Assembly: GCF_000801105.2 (NCBI RefSeq)
Contig: NC_079514.1
Location: forward strand, 33,405,075 to 33,469,074
Reading direction: 5' to 3'
DNA length: 64,000 nt
From: Raphanus sativus
Taxonomy: Eukaryota > Streptophyta > Magnoliopsida > Brassicales > Brassicaceae
Shown in pieces: positions 22,385 through 33,060 of the stretch (the first letter of the stretch is position 1; each line of letters begins with the position of its first letter). Made by a program: the position numbers and the translations under genes. The notes below the pieces were generated by a model. The model saw only the letters and a program-made list of their open reading frames with translations, was not told the origin of the DNA and did not search any database.

Positions 22385-24990
22385 AAACATTTACCCGCTT
22401 ACTCCTATAGGAGAAGAAATTCTCAGAATGTTGTATATCGAAGAGATCACACTGGGACAAGAAGCTTCTAAAACACACAAAGTTGTTTTCTGATCTATCA
22501 GGCCTCCAACTTTCTAAGAAATTTAAATAATTTCATTAAAATTGCTTGTTAGGAACTAGGGACCGGGTCTTGATAAGGATATTGTGCTCAGTGCGTTCCA
22601 GACCTTTTGACGAAGGCTTACATCAGGTGTACCATATGTAAAATTGCAGTTGAAAGTCTGTCCCTTCGACACAGCAATCGTATCAATGTAGTTTTGGCAT
22701 GAGGACACTATCTGTAGATCAATGATGCTGTTCCAGAAGAGGGCGAGGCCACCTCCTCCATGGCCATGAGGGGAAACTAGAAAGTGGGAATCATAGCACA
22801 AGTCGCGGAGTCCATTCAGGACAAAGCTATCAGGGTTTTTGGTCTCCAGTAGAAAATGCACATCCGGTGAATGCAGCTTATGGAGATCCCTTATGCGCTG
22901 GACTGTCTTAGGATCCCCAACACACGGCAGTTCCAGCTCAGTACATCTAAGGAAGAGGAGGTCCTTGGGTGTGAAATCCGGTTGAGGCTTCACACTTGCA
23001 GGTATGATCTTCATCAGAGGTCTTCCATTGCTTGTTGATGCTATAGCTAAACCCAAAACTGTCTGGTTTTGTCTATTTGTAACTCCTTGTTGTCAGCCTA
23101 GAGAGATGTGGGAGGAAGCAAGGTTATGTTTGTGGGAGGACGCTCTAGAGAGAACTTTTGCTTTGGGTGATTGATTTATTCCTCTTGGAGGTTGCCCCCT
23201 ACGTTTCGGCTGGGTTGGAACTTCATTATTCCCTCCAGGACCAGGGAGGAGAATTGGATCAGAGGATGATGCTATGACTGTGGGAATCACTGCCTGATGG
23301 CTGATTGATGCAGCTGCTATTATTGATCTTGCCTCTCGTTTCACTGGGTCTGCACAGTTTGTGTACTGTATTGACACGTCCACCAGCTCTTGCATGACTT
23401 CTTCAGTAGTTGGAACTCGTGGAGGTGGTGGAAAGTCTCAGTCTGCAAGTTTTCTCTCAAGTGACTTTGGCACTTCTGAGATATGGCCTTTTGGATCAGG
23501 AGTATGTGAGTGGAAAGCAGCATGAGGAGGGATCCCCTAGGGTTTTATTTGAGCATCTCTCTTCTCCCTCCAAATCATTTGGGATCCCGCAGTAGTTGGA
23601 GAGAGGATTTTGTAGCCTAGATATTCTTGAGGGGACTGCTTAACATAGTAGGAGTTGTGATATCTGTTAGACTGATATGGTAATCTCGGTTCTGTCTTTT
23701 TCTTCAGAGAGTTGATTGGGCCTGGAATGATCTTATTACGGAGCGGTTTGACTTGGTCTTGTGAGAGGTAGATGCATTCTCCAAAAAGCCTGCCATGACG
23801 ATCCATCCTTTGGTGGAAATATGTCTCTTTTGCTTTTTGGGGGTGGTGGTTTGCTGATTCATACGGTTGGTATCAAGACTCTTTAGGTGCGTAATGCGAT
23901 CGGGTCCCAGAATATCCAAGTGAGTGATGTGGCTTATATATAGCTTGTTACCGGTAAGGAAGACCTTCTTGGTATGGAAGGCAAGCACTTTCTGTAAGGG
24001 TGAGACGGTTGCATCGTGAGCACAGGTTAACCATTCCTTCATACTCTAGATTGACTAAGGCTTCTTCTCCCGTGTGAAGCTCAACTAAAGTATCTGTAAT
24101 AATGGGTTTTAAGAAATCTAACAATACTCGTATGCGAGTAGAGGTTTTGGTGATCTCATATGTCTCCAGAGTGCCTAAGTCCTGGCCAATTTCATTGATA
24201 ACCTTCTCGTGCTAGAAGTGAAGTGGTAGGCCTTTGAAGGAGATCCAAAAAGGAATTTGATATAGGAAGGTAGGGGAGATAATGAAGTTTCCATTGTTGT
24301 AAGATGACCATTCAGCTGTTGAATTGATAGGGTCTGTTGTTTAACACACTTTGGATGTCATCTTCTCTTTCAAACCTGAACTGGAACTGGTCAAAACCCT
24401 TGATCTGAGCCAGTTACTCTTCCTTTGAGGGTCCATTTGTGTGGTAGCTCCTCCACGAGGCAGGAGATGGGTTGTGCCTTTTAGTTGGGTACCCTTCCAA
24501 TGAGAGTGGGCAGATTCTGCTGAATGATAGCTGAGTTGTCGAAGCTAGGAGTTTTTATTCTTCTACGAGTTGAGTCTGTTTTGTTCAGAGCAATCCCTTT
24601 TCCTTTTTTGGTTGTCGTAAATTTTCTCGGAGAAATGGAACTGGAGTGAGTTCTAGCAGAAGGCAGGTTAAGGATGATTTGCCGAAACACCAGTGCCGTA
24701 GAGGAGTTTCCGTCGACTCTACGCAACGCTCTAGGAGTTAGAGAGAAAGGAGCATGAAAAATGGGATGTTTCCCTTTCCCCTATTATTCCAATGTAGTAA
24801 CTCCATACTTTGCAGTGGTGTTTGGTGGTCGGAAACCCCGTTCGCTTCCGGCAGCGGAGAAAAGTACAACGGTTAAAGAGAAGAGTTTTTTTTGTTATCC
24901 ACTGAAAAAAATCCAAAAAAGGAAATGAAATCGAACAGAGAGGGGAAAGATAGAGAAATGATACTCCACAACGAAAGTCAACTAAGGAAG
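22385..24990 (-). pseudogene. L1-type LINE relic: ORF1 and endonuclease, no reverse transcriptase
   Basis: Read on the minus strand. ORF1-like sequence runs from about 24726 to 23093 in broken frames. It includes a zinc-knuckle-like stretch (NLCSRCNRLTLTESACL, about 24020), the RMDRHGRLFGECI segment (about 23790) and the basic PKRRGQPPRG segment (about 23200). ORF2 follows with the endonuclease: VGDPKTVQRIRDLHK, FLLETKN, SHFLVSPHGHGGGGLALFWN (22556-23056). Family sequence continues past a stop at 22556-22558 (SNFNEII, then RSENNFVCFRSFLSQ and CDLFDIQHSENFFS) to about 22385. Reverse transcriptase and the poly(A) end are missing, so the 3' half is lost, unlike usual 5' truncation. In life such an element encodes an RNA-binding protein and the endonuclease/RT for target-primed retrotransposition. 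Multiple frameshifts and stops show it is dead. Confidence 0.85.
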
Positions 24991-25244
24991 CAGGTCAAAA
25001 CACAGCGGGTAAGGACCAGTATCGAGAAAGGTGCCTGGGAGAAAATTTAGATTGTATACCATACCAATCACAGTATCAAGAATGCATTTTCCTTTTTTTA
25101 TTCATGTAGTCTTTCTCGAGAAACAATGATATTATTGGTGTTATTCTCATGACGTCTATTTTATTTTGGGTCAGAAGAAAATAAGATACTTTTTATGATA
25201 AAAATATTTGTAAAATGTAATATGTATATCTTAAAAACATCTTT
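24991..25244. other. Spacer between LINE relic and foldback repeat
   Basis: No gene seen. The first bases may be remaining LINE 5' UTR. Confidence 0.35.
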
Positions 25245-25900
25245 AGACTTCAAATATGAAGTTTAAAAACATCTTTAAACTTCAAATATAGAGTTTTGCA
25301 AACTTCAAAAAATAGTGTCTTTTTCTTGTAGTTTAATATTTAGTTATGTATTTATATTTATAATTTATATATTTACTGTAAGATTTTATTAATTAATATT
25401 AATGTGATATTTTTATATATGTGCTAGTTATTTATAAACTTTATGGATTTATATTAATTATAACAAATATAGGAATCATAGTGTAAAATACAAATAGTTT
25501 TGAAGTTAAGTTTAAGTTTTTCTTTTGGAGAAAAACACATTGAAACTTCAAATTTAGAGTTTTGCAAACTCTAAAATAGAGAGCCATTTTGGAGATGCTC
25601 TTAAAGACATTTTATTTTACAGTTTGCAAAACTCTATAGTATTTGAAGTATCGGGGTGTTTTTCTCCTAAAATAAAACTTCAAACGTAACTTCAATTTTT
25701 TTTTGTATTTTTCACTAAGATTCCTATATTTTTTATAATTAATACAAATCCATAAAGCTTTTATGAATCTTGTACAAATATAATTTTTTTAAAAAATATT
25801 AAATTAATATTAATTAATAAAATCTTACATTAAATATATAAAATTATAAATAGAAATACATAATTAAATATTAAAATAAAAGAAAAATACCATATTATTC
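25245..25900. repeat. Long inverted repeat, arms about 300 bp
   Basis: The left arm (about 25290-25590) returns inverted at about 25620-25900. Paired landmarks include TAAGATTTTATTAATTAATA, CTTTATGGATTTRTATTAAT, TATAGGAATC, ACTTCAAAT and GAGTTTTGCAAACT. The arms meet at GGAGATGCTCTTAAAGACAT near 25600. Either two copies of one element sit head to head or this is a single large foldback MITE. Not coding. Confidence 0.8.
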
Positions 25901-26125
25901 CATACAATTATTTCCGTAATGTTCTATCTTCAGTTACACAAAAATATTTTTGGAAAGTATTTTAAAACATTTTGTGGTTTCGGGGCAATTTTATCAGACT
26001 ATTAGTGTTTTTGTAATATTTAAATTTGTCTAATTATTATATCTTCATGTATCTTATTTAAGAGTTTTTATCAAGTTTTTTTGTAATATTTTTGCTTTAT
26101 AATTAAAGTCTTAAAATATTGTAAG

Positions 26126-26812
26126 AGCATTTCCTTAAATAGATACCCTATTTTAAAGTTCCCAAAACTTCATATTTGAAATTTAAAGATAGTATTCTCC
26201 AAAATCAAAACTTCAAACTTAACTCATAAGTATTTATATTTTATAATAAAGTCCTATGTTTATCATACTTAATTTAAATTCACACAACTTTAAAAATAAA
26301 TACCACTTATGTAAAAATATTATAGAAATATTAATTCATAAAATGTTACACTATATAAAATTTTACATAGAATACACATTTAAATATCAAATTACAAGTA
26401 AAATACCACATTATCCTAAAAACTATTTTCTGTAATATTTTTATATATGATTAATAAGTGCATTTTTAGGTTTTTTTGTAATATTTTTGTTTTGTAAATC
26501 TAGTTTTAAAAATTAAAAGTCTTTATTTTATTTTTTGTTTAATTTTATGTATAAAATTTAAATTGTAAAAGAAAATTTGAAATATTTATGAGTTATAATT
26601 TTTTATGGATTAAAAAGATCTAATTGACAAAATATTTAAGAATCATAAATATAATATGTAATTGTAAAGACTAAAATGCAAATAAAAATATGAAATTTCA
26701 AATTTGAAGTTTTGAGTAGTGACACTCTATATTTGAAGTTTTGAAATTTCATTTTGGAGAATAAAAAATTTCATATTTGAAATTATAAAGTGTCTTTTGG
26801 AGATTCTCTAAT
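26126..26812. mobile_element. Foldback element of the same family, about 687 bp
   Basis: It starts AGAGCATTTCCTTAAATAGA and ends TTTTGGAGATTCTCT, with ACTTCATATTTGAAATTTAA-type arms in both orientations. It shares internal motifs with 25245-25900 and with the fragment at 12047-12236. Confidence 0.65.
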
Positions 26813-27475
26813 CAAGTTGGTTATACAATCATCTCAGTTTTTTTACAAACTAGTGGTTGGCCGGCGCTATGCGCCGGGATTCGCATAAAAACTCAAATTG
26901 GTTGTTTAGATATTTTAATCTATTTTGTTGAATGTTTCGAATTTAATTTTAATTTTACAAATTTACTGTTCCTATTTTTAGATTTTATCCAATTGGATTG
27001 TAATTTTAAAATTTCAGGAATGAGACTTTGTAGAGATTGAAAATGTGAATGTTGAAGCTATAATTATAGAGTTTAAAGTAATTATTTGTAGAGTTTAACC
27101 AAACAATGTTTTTCTATATCAGTTGATTTATAGTATTGATTTTCCTATTTTATTACAATTTTTGCTATAGCATATTTTCTTAGATTTATAGGATATATTT
27201 TCCTACACTATGAGGAGAATCTTAAATTCCATTAATAAAAATCTGAAAGTAAAACATTTAAACTTCAGCTTAAATATAAAATGAAAATAATAATACCACG
27301 AACCTTATTTCTACACATTACCAAACCACAACACATAATCATCATCATGCAGTTCCATGACTGTAAAGCCTTAGAAAGTAACGGCGGTTACATATATATG
27401 TTCTATATATTACAGACTTTGTTTGACTGTTCATTTATTTTACTTTTAACTTTATTTATGCATACGATGAGATAA

Positions 27476-28938
27476 TGATGTCTTGCATATTTGCATTGTT
27501 TTAACCATTCATTCATAAGCATTTGCATCATATAGATTAGGATTTAGACATGTTTAGGTTGCATTTGGCATACATATGTCTCTATCAGGTATTGGAACAC
27601 CACATGGAGTTCTTAGAGACATTTGGAAGCAATGTGATCAAAAAGGGGGTAAAAGATGAGCATGAATGGAGGCCTTAGAGAAATCTTCTGTTGCTAAGAT
27701 TTTGTGGAGACACAGGAAATTGAGTTAAATTTCTAATGGAAGTGGTTTCAAGTCATTTGGAGATGTAATGGAGGAGTTATGATCAATTTACTAGAGGCAT
27801 ATCCATCCTGGTCGAGAACCGCAGAGTGACCTTCTGGAGCGACCCCCTAAGGTAGCTCCCAACCAGCGACCAACCAGAGCGACCTACCTAAGTCGCTCGC
27901 GTTTTCATCGCCCGGAGACACAAAAATGGAGGCTGGAGCGACCTCTCAGAGCGACCCCCCAAGATCGCTCCCAACCCCAGAGCGACTCCTGGAGTGACCC
28001 TCTGAGGTCGCTCCGCGTTATCTGCTGCACGATTTTATTATTTTTAAGGACCTTTTTGCAATTGTTTTGCACGTTTTTACACTTGGAAAACCTAATGTTT
28101 AAATACTATGTAGCCACCATTTTGGCAGATTATCTTTTTGACATCGGAATACACAAAACTCTCTCAAGAAAAGTTCTCTTTTGGTTTTGATTGTTCTTGT
28201 GATTTTCTCTTCTAGTTCTCTATATAATTCATCTTAAATTCACCATGGGTTTAAGAGGAATCATGGAGATTAGTGAGTAATCACCTTTTGGATTCATGGG
28301 TTAGGGTGATTAAGGGTGAATAGACTAGTTCTAGGATGTTTTAGGTATAGATCATACTTGTTCCTTGCTAGTAGAGTGATCTTAATGCATCATTTGAGTA
28401 GGCCACTCAAAGGGTGATCTCTAGGCATTTCCCACCCAAAAGGTGTTTGATGAAATGCCAGAGTCAACTCTCCTAGGCTCTTAGTGTACTTTGCCAAAGA
28501 TATTTGTTGTTAAAGATGCTAAGATAGCTAATAGACTTGTTAGTAATGATTGCTTGCATGTTATTCAACCAAAGACATTTGATGTTTGAGACATGTTAGC
28601 AAATGAGCATTCATCTAGACATAGAGCCTGCTTAGAATTGTGTCTAGGCTTAAGGTTAATAGTTTGATTGATTCATTTGTCATCCTTAGTTCGAAACTTG
28701 ATCACCCAATGTCTAAATCCCTACACCCATGAGTTCTCCTTTCCAATAGCTTAAGAGTATCATTTTACTGTTTTGCATTAGCTTTAATCATTAGTTTAGA
28801 ATTCATCAAATCACTGGTTGCACTTAGATTAGGCAAATACTTGCATTCTCTCTGCATTTGAATCCCTCAAAACTGGTTCGACAATTTACTTCCACTATAC
28901 TATCATTTGACTTAGGAGCCTCAAAACTCCTAACATCA
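27476..28938 (+). repeat. 5' LTR, 1463 bp
   Basis: Starts TG and ends CA. It contains a GC-rich block (about 27830-28016) with repeated GAGCGAC and inverted GTCGCTC motifs. It lacks the small insertions seen in the 3' LTR. Confidence 0.93.
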
Positions 28939-28941
28939 AAT

Positions 28942-28954
28942 TGGCGCCATTGCC
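28942..28954 (+). promoter_or_regulatory. Primer-binding site of the LTR element
   Basis: TGGCGCCATTGCC, three bases after the 5' LTR, resembles the TGGCGCCGTTGCC-type sites of plant Athila/Gypsy elements, with one difference. Confidence 0.75.
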
Positions 28955-29066
28955 AAATTTTGAGTTTAATTTGAACATTGAGATTTAGTCATTTGCTTGA
29001 GACTAAGTCATTTTTATTTTTGTAAGTTACTGATTCTCTTCTTCACTCTTTGTGATTTTCAAGTGT

Positions 29067-30113
29067 ATGAACTTGAGGAGCAAAGGTACATCAAACCTTG
29101 TTCCAAGAGCCGCAGACATCAGAGCTTTAGAGAGAGAGTGTGCTAGAAAAAGAAGAGAAGAAGAGCAACAAGCTTTACTGCAGATACATGAAGCTGAGAT
29201 GGCTGGTCCACAAAATCCTCTGAACCCCAATGGAGTAAACAATGTTCCACAAGGGCCCCAACAGCGACCAGCTCGCCCCATTGGCACTTATGACCGCCCC
29301 AACATCCATGGTCCTAGACTTGGAATCCGAGCACCAGCTGTGGCTGCTAACAACTTTGAGATCAAGTCAGGACTGCTAAACTGCATAGAAAACAACAAGT
29401 ATCATGGTCTGGCTGTGGAGGACCCATTTGATCACATGGATAAGTTTGACAGCTACTGTGGTATGTCAAAGACTAATGGTGTGTCAGAGGATGCCTTAAA
29501 GCTCAAGCTATTCCCTTTCTCTTTGGGGGATAAGGCACGTCACTGGGAGAAGTCTCTACCAAGTGACTTCATCACCACTTGGGAAGACTGCAAAAGAGCA
29601 TTCTTGGAGAAGTTCTTCTCTACCTCAAGAACTGCTAAGTTGAGGAATGAGATCTCCAGCTTCCAACAGAAGAACTTGGAAGGATTCAGTGAAGCTTGGA
29701 AGAGATTCAATGGTTACCAAGCTCAGTGCCCACACCATGGATTCTCTAAGGAGAGCTTGCTGAGCACATTCTACAGAGGTGCTCTTCCTAAGTACAGAGC
29801 CAGACTGGATACAGCTAGCAATAGGTTCCTTTTGGGGAGAACTGAGGAAGAGGCAGAGGCTCTGGTTGACAACATGGTTAAGAGTGATGCAGTCTACAGT
29901 GGAGACCATGACAGAAGCAGTAGAAGTGATGACAAGCACACAAGGGATGAGATAAAGGCTCTTCAGGAGAAGATTGACAAACTCATTGCTGATAAGGCCA
30001 CACAAGCGCATGTGAACTTTGTTGGTAACCCAAGCCAAGAGATACCTCCTACTGTCAATGAGGTTGAGGGTTTGGAAGGGCAAGAAAAATTGTGTTTCAT
30101 CAACAGCAATTGA
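29067..30113 (+). CDS. gag: Retrotransposon Gag protein (Athila/Gypsy type)
   Basis: 348 codons, uninterrupted. The ATG at 29067 is the first in frame; upstream in-frame GTG codons are unlikely starts. Residues 1-60 are charged (ECARKRREEEQQALLQ). The central retrotransposon gag domain runs from about residue 95 (IKSGLLNCIENNKYHGLAVE) through FSLGDKARHWEKSLPSD, ITTWEDCKRAFLEKFF and YQAQCPHHGFSKESLLSTFY to about residue 265. A charged coiled tail follows (DEIKALQEKIDKLIADK). It would coat and pack element RNA into particles. It ends at LCFINSN and stop, where related Gag proteins commonly continue into a basic C-terminal part, so it may be truncated. An intact frame with no pol nearby suggests recent origin or selection for Gag alone. 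Confidence 0.88.
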   Translation: MNLRSKGTSNLVPRAADIRALERECARKRREEEQQALLQIHEAEMAGPQNPLNPNGVNNVPQGPQQRPARPIGTYDRPNIHGPRLGIRAPAVAANNFEIKSGLLNCIENNKYHGLAVEDPFDHMDKFDSYCGMSKTNGVSEDALKLKLFPFSLGDKARHWEKSLPSDFITTWEDCKRAFLEKFFSTSRTAKLRNEISSFQQKNLEGFSEAWKRFNGYQAQCPHHGFSKESLLSTFYRGALPKYRARLDTASNRFLLGRTEEEAEALVDNMVKSDAVYSGDHDRSSRSDDKHTRDEIKALQEKIDKLIADKATQAHVNFVGNPSQEIPPTVNEVEGLEGQEKLCFINSN

Positions 30114-30552
30114 GCATTGTATGCATGAGTTGATCACTTTCTTAGATATATTATGTGTAATGTCAAGGCTACTGTGTTTTGAGAGTAAACCACCTTAAAA
30201 GATTATTTTGAACCTCTGATTTCACTTGCATTAAAGCCTTTGTCTTACCAAACCAAATGGCTTGGACCAGTTGACCATTTGTGAGATGTCTATTGAGTTT
30301 GCTTCCTGAATGTTAGAGAGATGGTGGATTTATGGTTTGTGGATGCATGATTAATGAGTGTAGAGATCGAAGGAGCTGTGATAGGCTTAGAGAAGTTAGA
30401 GATGGATAAAATCTTTGCTCTTGCTATTTGGTATGATTATGCAAGGTTGTTAGATTGAGAACTAAGAAGAGTTTCTTTTGGTTATGAGTCCCCATTTTCA
30501 AACATTTTCTCCTTGGTTCTTGAAAGTTTACTTGTGGACAAGTAAAGGACTA

Positions 30553-30564
30553 GTGTGGGGGAGT
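30553..30564 (+). promoter_or_regulatory. Polypurine tract of the LTR element
   Basis: GTGTGGGGGAGT lies directly before the 3' LTR, where plus-strand DNA synthesis is primed. Confidence 0.75.
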
Positions 30565-32074
30565 TGATGTCTTGCATATTTGCATTGTTTTAACCATTTA
30601 TTCATAAGCATTTGCATCATATAGATTAGGATTTAGACATGTTTAGGTTGCATTTGGCATACATATGTCTCTATCAGGTACTGGAACACCACATGGAGTT
30701 CTTAGAGACATTTGGAAGCAATGTGATCAAAAAGGGGGTGAAAGATGAGCATGGATGGAGGCCTTAGAGAAATCTTCTGTTGCTAAGATTTTGTGGAGAT
30801 ACAGGAAATTGAGTTAGCTTTCTAATGGAAGTGGTTTTAAGTCATTTGGAGATGTAATGGAGGAGTTATGATCAATTTACTAGAGGCATATCCATCCTGG
30901 TCGAGAACCGCAGAGTGACCTTCTGGAGCGACCCCCTAAGGTAGCTCCCAACCAGAGCGACCAACCAGAGCGACCTACCTAAGTCGCTCGCGTTTTCATC
31001 GCCCGAAGACACAAAAATGGAGGCTGGAGCGACCTCTCAGAGCGACCCCCAAGGTCGCTCCCAACCCCAGAGCGACTTCCTGGAGTGACCCTCTGAGGTC
31101 GCTCCGCGTTATCTGCTGCACTATTTTATTATTTTTCAAGGACCTTTTTGCAATTGTTGTGCATGTTTTTGCACTTGGAAAACCTAATGTTTAAGTACTA
31201 TGTAGCCACCATTTTGGCAGATTATCTTTTTGACATTGGAATACACAAAACTCTCTCAAGAAAAGTTCTCTTTTGGTTTTGATTGTTCTTGTGTTCTTGT
31301 GATTTTCTCTTCTAGTTCTCTATATGATTCATCTGAAATCCACCATGGGTTTAAGAGGAATCATGGAGATTAGTGAGTAATCATCTTTTGGATTCATGGG
31401 TTAGGGTGATTAAGGGTGATTAAGGGTGATTAGACTAGTTCTAGGATGTTTTAGGTATAGATCATACTTTTTTTTTTTTTGGTATAGATCATACTTGTTC
31501 CTTGCTAGTAGAGTGATCTTAATGCATCATTTGAGTAGGCCACTCAAAGGGTGATCTCTAGGCATTTCCCACCCAAAACGTGTTTGATGAAACACTTGAG
31601 TCAACTCTCCGTGGCTCTTAGTGTACTTTGCCAAAGATATTTGTTGTTAAAGATGCTAAGATAGCTAATAGACTTGTTAGTAATGATTGCTTGCATGTTA
31701 TTCAACCAAAGACATTTGATGTTTGAGACATGTTAGCAAATGAGCATTCATCTAGACATAGAGCCTGCTTAGAATTGTGTCTAGGCTTAAGGTTAATAGT
31801 TTGATTGATTCATTTGTCATCCTTAGTTCGAAACTTGATCACCCAAGGTCTAAATCCCTACACCCATGAGTTCTCCTTTCCAATAGCTTAAGAGTATCAT
31901 TTTACTGTTTTCATTAGCTTTAATCATTAGTTTAGAATTCATCAAATCACTGGTTGCACTTAGATTAGGCAAATACTTGCATTTTCTCTGTATTTGAATC
32001 CCTCAGAACTGGTTCGACAACTTCCTTCCACTACACTATCATTTGACTTAGGAGCCTCAAAACTCCTAACATCA
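30565..32074 (+). repeat. 3' LTR, 1510 bp
   Basis: Highly similar to the 5' LTR by eye. Differences include an extra GTGTTCTTGT-type repeat near 31290, an extra GGGTGATTAA unit near 31410, and a T tract with a 16-bp duplication at 31454-31496. Confidence 0.93.
31454..31496 (-). mobile_element. Poly(A)-only insertion in the 3' LTR
   Basis: GGTATAGATCATACTT occurs at 31454-31469 and 31481-31496, flanking only 11 T residues. The 5' LTR has the single uninterrupted sequence at the equivalent place (about 28344-28359), so it supplies the empty site. Confidence 0.75.
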
Positions 32075-32084
32075 GATAACATCA

Positions 32085-32585
32085 TCAATCATCCACATAT
32101 CTAGACTCGTCCAGCTGACTCGACTGCTCCGCCGTGGTACCGTCCAGCTCAAGGAAAGACTCCAAGCTTGATATCTGCTGCAAAAGATCGTAACCAGACT
32201 CAAACCCGTAACTTGGATTCTGAAACTCGTAACCACTCCTGAACCCAAAGCAACTCAACCGGAAAACTCGGGTGAGTCAACTCGCTATAAGAGTGTACAC
32301 AGAGCTTTTTCGCCGGAGGCAGATCGTCTGATGTTAGCGGAGAAGGATGAAGGAGATCTGGGAAGTTGAGCTTGGCTTTGTTGCTGCGGATACGCTTAGC
32401 CACCACGTCATAAGCCATGACGGTTTCCTCCGCCGTGTTGAACGTCCCGAGTCAGACTCTGGTGCCTTTATTGGATCTCGTATCTCTGACACCCATTTCC
32501 CAATGGACGCTTGCGTATCCATCCGTAAATGTTCTTCCTCCTCTTTTTTTCCGTAGGTGGCTCCCTCTTCTTTTTCTCCACGGCC
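32085..32585 (-). pseudogene. AP2/ERF transcription factor pseudogene (Helitron passenger)
   Basis: Minus-strand reading recovers a basic lead-in (EKKRRKNIY), then the AP2/ERF DNA-binding domain in pieces: [56 protein letters not shown]-terminal tail follows ([20 protein letters not shown] and on to a TGA at 32085-32087). The frame breaks at least three times: near the RPLG/KWV junction, just after IRDPIK, and near the WVQEW segment (about 32230). One conserved Trp codon (V-W-LGTF) is TGA. Functional relatives are nuclear factors that bind GCC-box or DRE DNA; the RKN-Y-RG-IR style recalls group VII or a nearby ERF group, which I cannot settle. The C-terminus lies 11 bp from the LTR element, inside the Helitron ends, so it was probably captured by the Helitron. 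No promoter function is assumed. Confidence 0.85.
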
Positions 32586-33060
32586 TCCGCTTTCAACGCC
32601 ACTTCTATAGTTTAAAAGTGCAAAATTACATACAGCCATTGTAACTAAATAATTATTTTAAAGAATCTCTAATCATCGTTACTCATGCAAAAGAATCTCT
32701 AATTTAAATTACTTGATGTTTTGAGATCGGAAATTACTTGATTTCAAATATGGGTAGAAGGTCTGATATTTATAGTTGGAGATTCAGGCGGTTTTAGTGG
32801 AAACGAAGAAGCAAATAGCAATCTTAAAGAAAGTGGTTGATTACTCAAGGGAAAAACTCAGAATTAATGCCGGATTAAAGCAGTTGTGAGACATTTACGT
32901 TTTGTCTATGAAATTTATATTTCGTCTGTGAAGATGCGCGAGTGGAGAAGAGAGGAAAAAAAAAAGATGTATTCTCTGCTCGACACGTGTCACGATTTGG
33001 ACATAGGAAAAGTGACGTGGCTGACTGTGGAGAGTTTCATGTCAACTTTATTAATATAGA

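Larger units (their letters stand above)
27471..32079 (+). mobile_element. Non-autonomous Gypsy-type LTR retrotransposon (Gag only, TR-GAG-like)
   Basis: Two LTRs (27476-28938 and 30565-32074) are flanked by the exact 5-bp duplication GATAA (27471-27475, 32075-32079). Both LTRs start TGATGTCTTGC and end CTAACATCA. Inside are a primer-binding site, one gag ORF (29067-30113) and a polypurine tract. No protease, reverse transcriptase, RNase H or integrase is present in the 1626-bp interior. The Gag type suggests an Athila-like parent. The arrangement matches the TR-GAG class described in plants, which must borrow pol from a partner. Confidence 0.92.
26850..33060 (-). mobile_element. Helitron carrying an AP2/ERF pseudogene, interrupted by a Gag-only LTR element
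   Basis: On the minus strand the 5' end is TCTATATTAATAAAGTTGAC (ending at plus position 33060, next base T). The 3' end has hairpin CCGGCGCATAGCGCCGG, seven bases, then CTAG (26850-26853). The same type of 5' end is paired with a related CCGGCGC 3' end at 45435-47298. Removing the nested LTR element and one TSD copy (27476-32079) leaves about 1.6 kb. That remainder contains the AP2/ERF pseudogene in the same orientation. No Rep/helicase is present, so it is non-autonomous. Confidence 0.65.

Noticed and set aside
29625..30137. 170-codon minus ORF
   Set aside because: Lies antisense to gag, whose frame carries a recognisable domain; a shadow.
32347..32644. Plus-strand ORFs of 69 and 75 codons
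   Set aside because: Antisense to the AP2/ERF pseudogene, which explains the coding composition.
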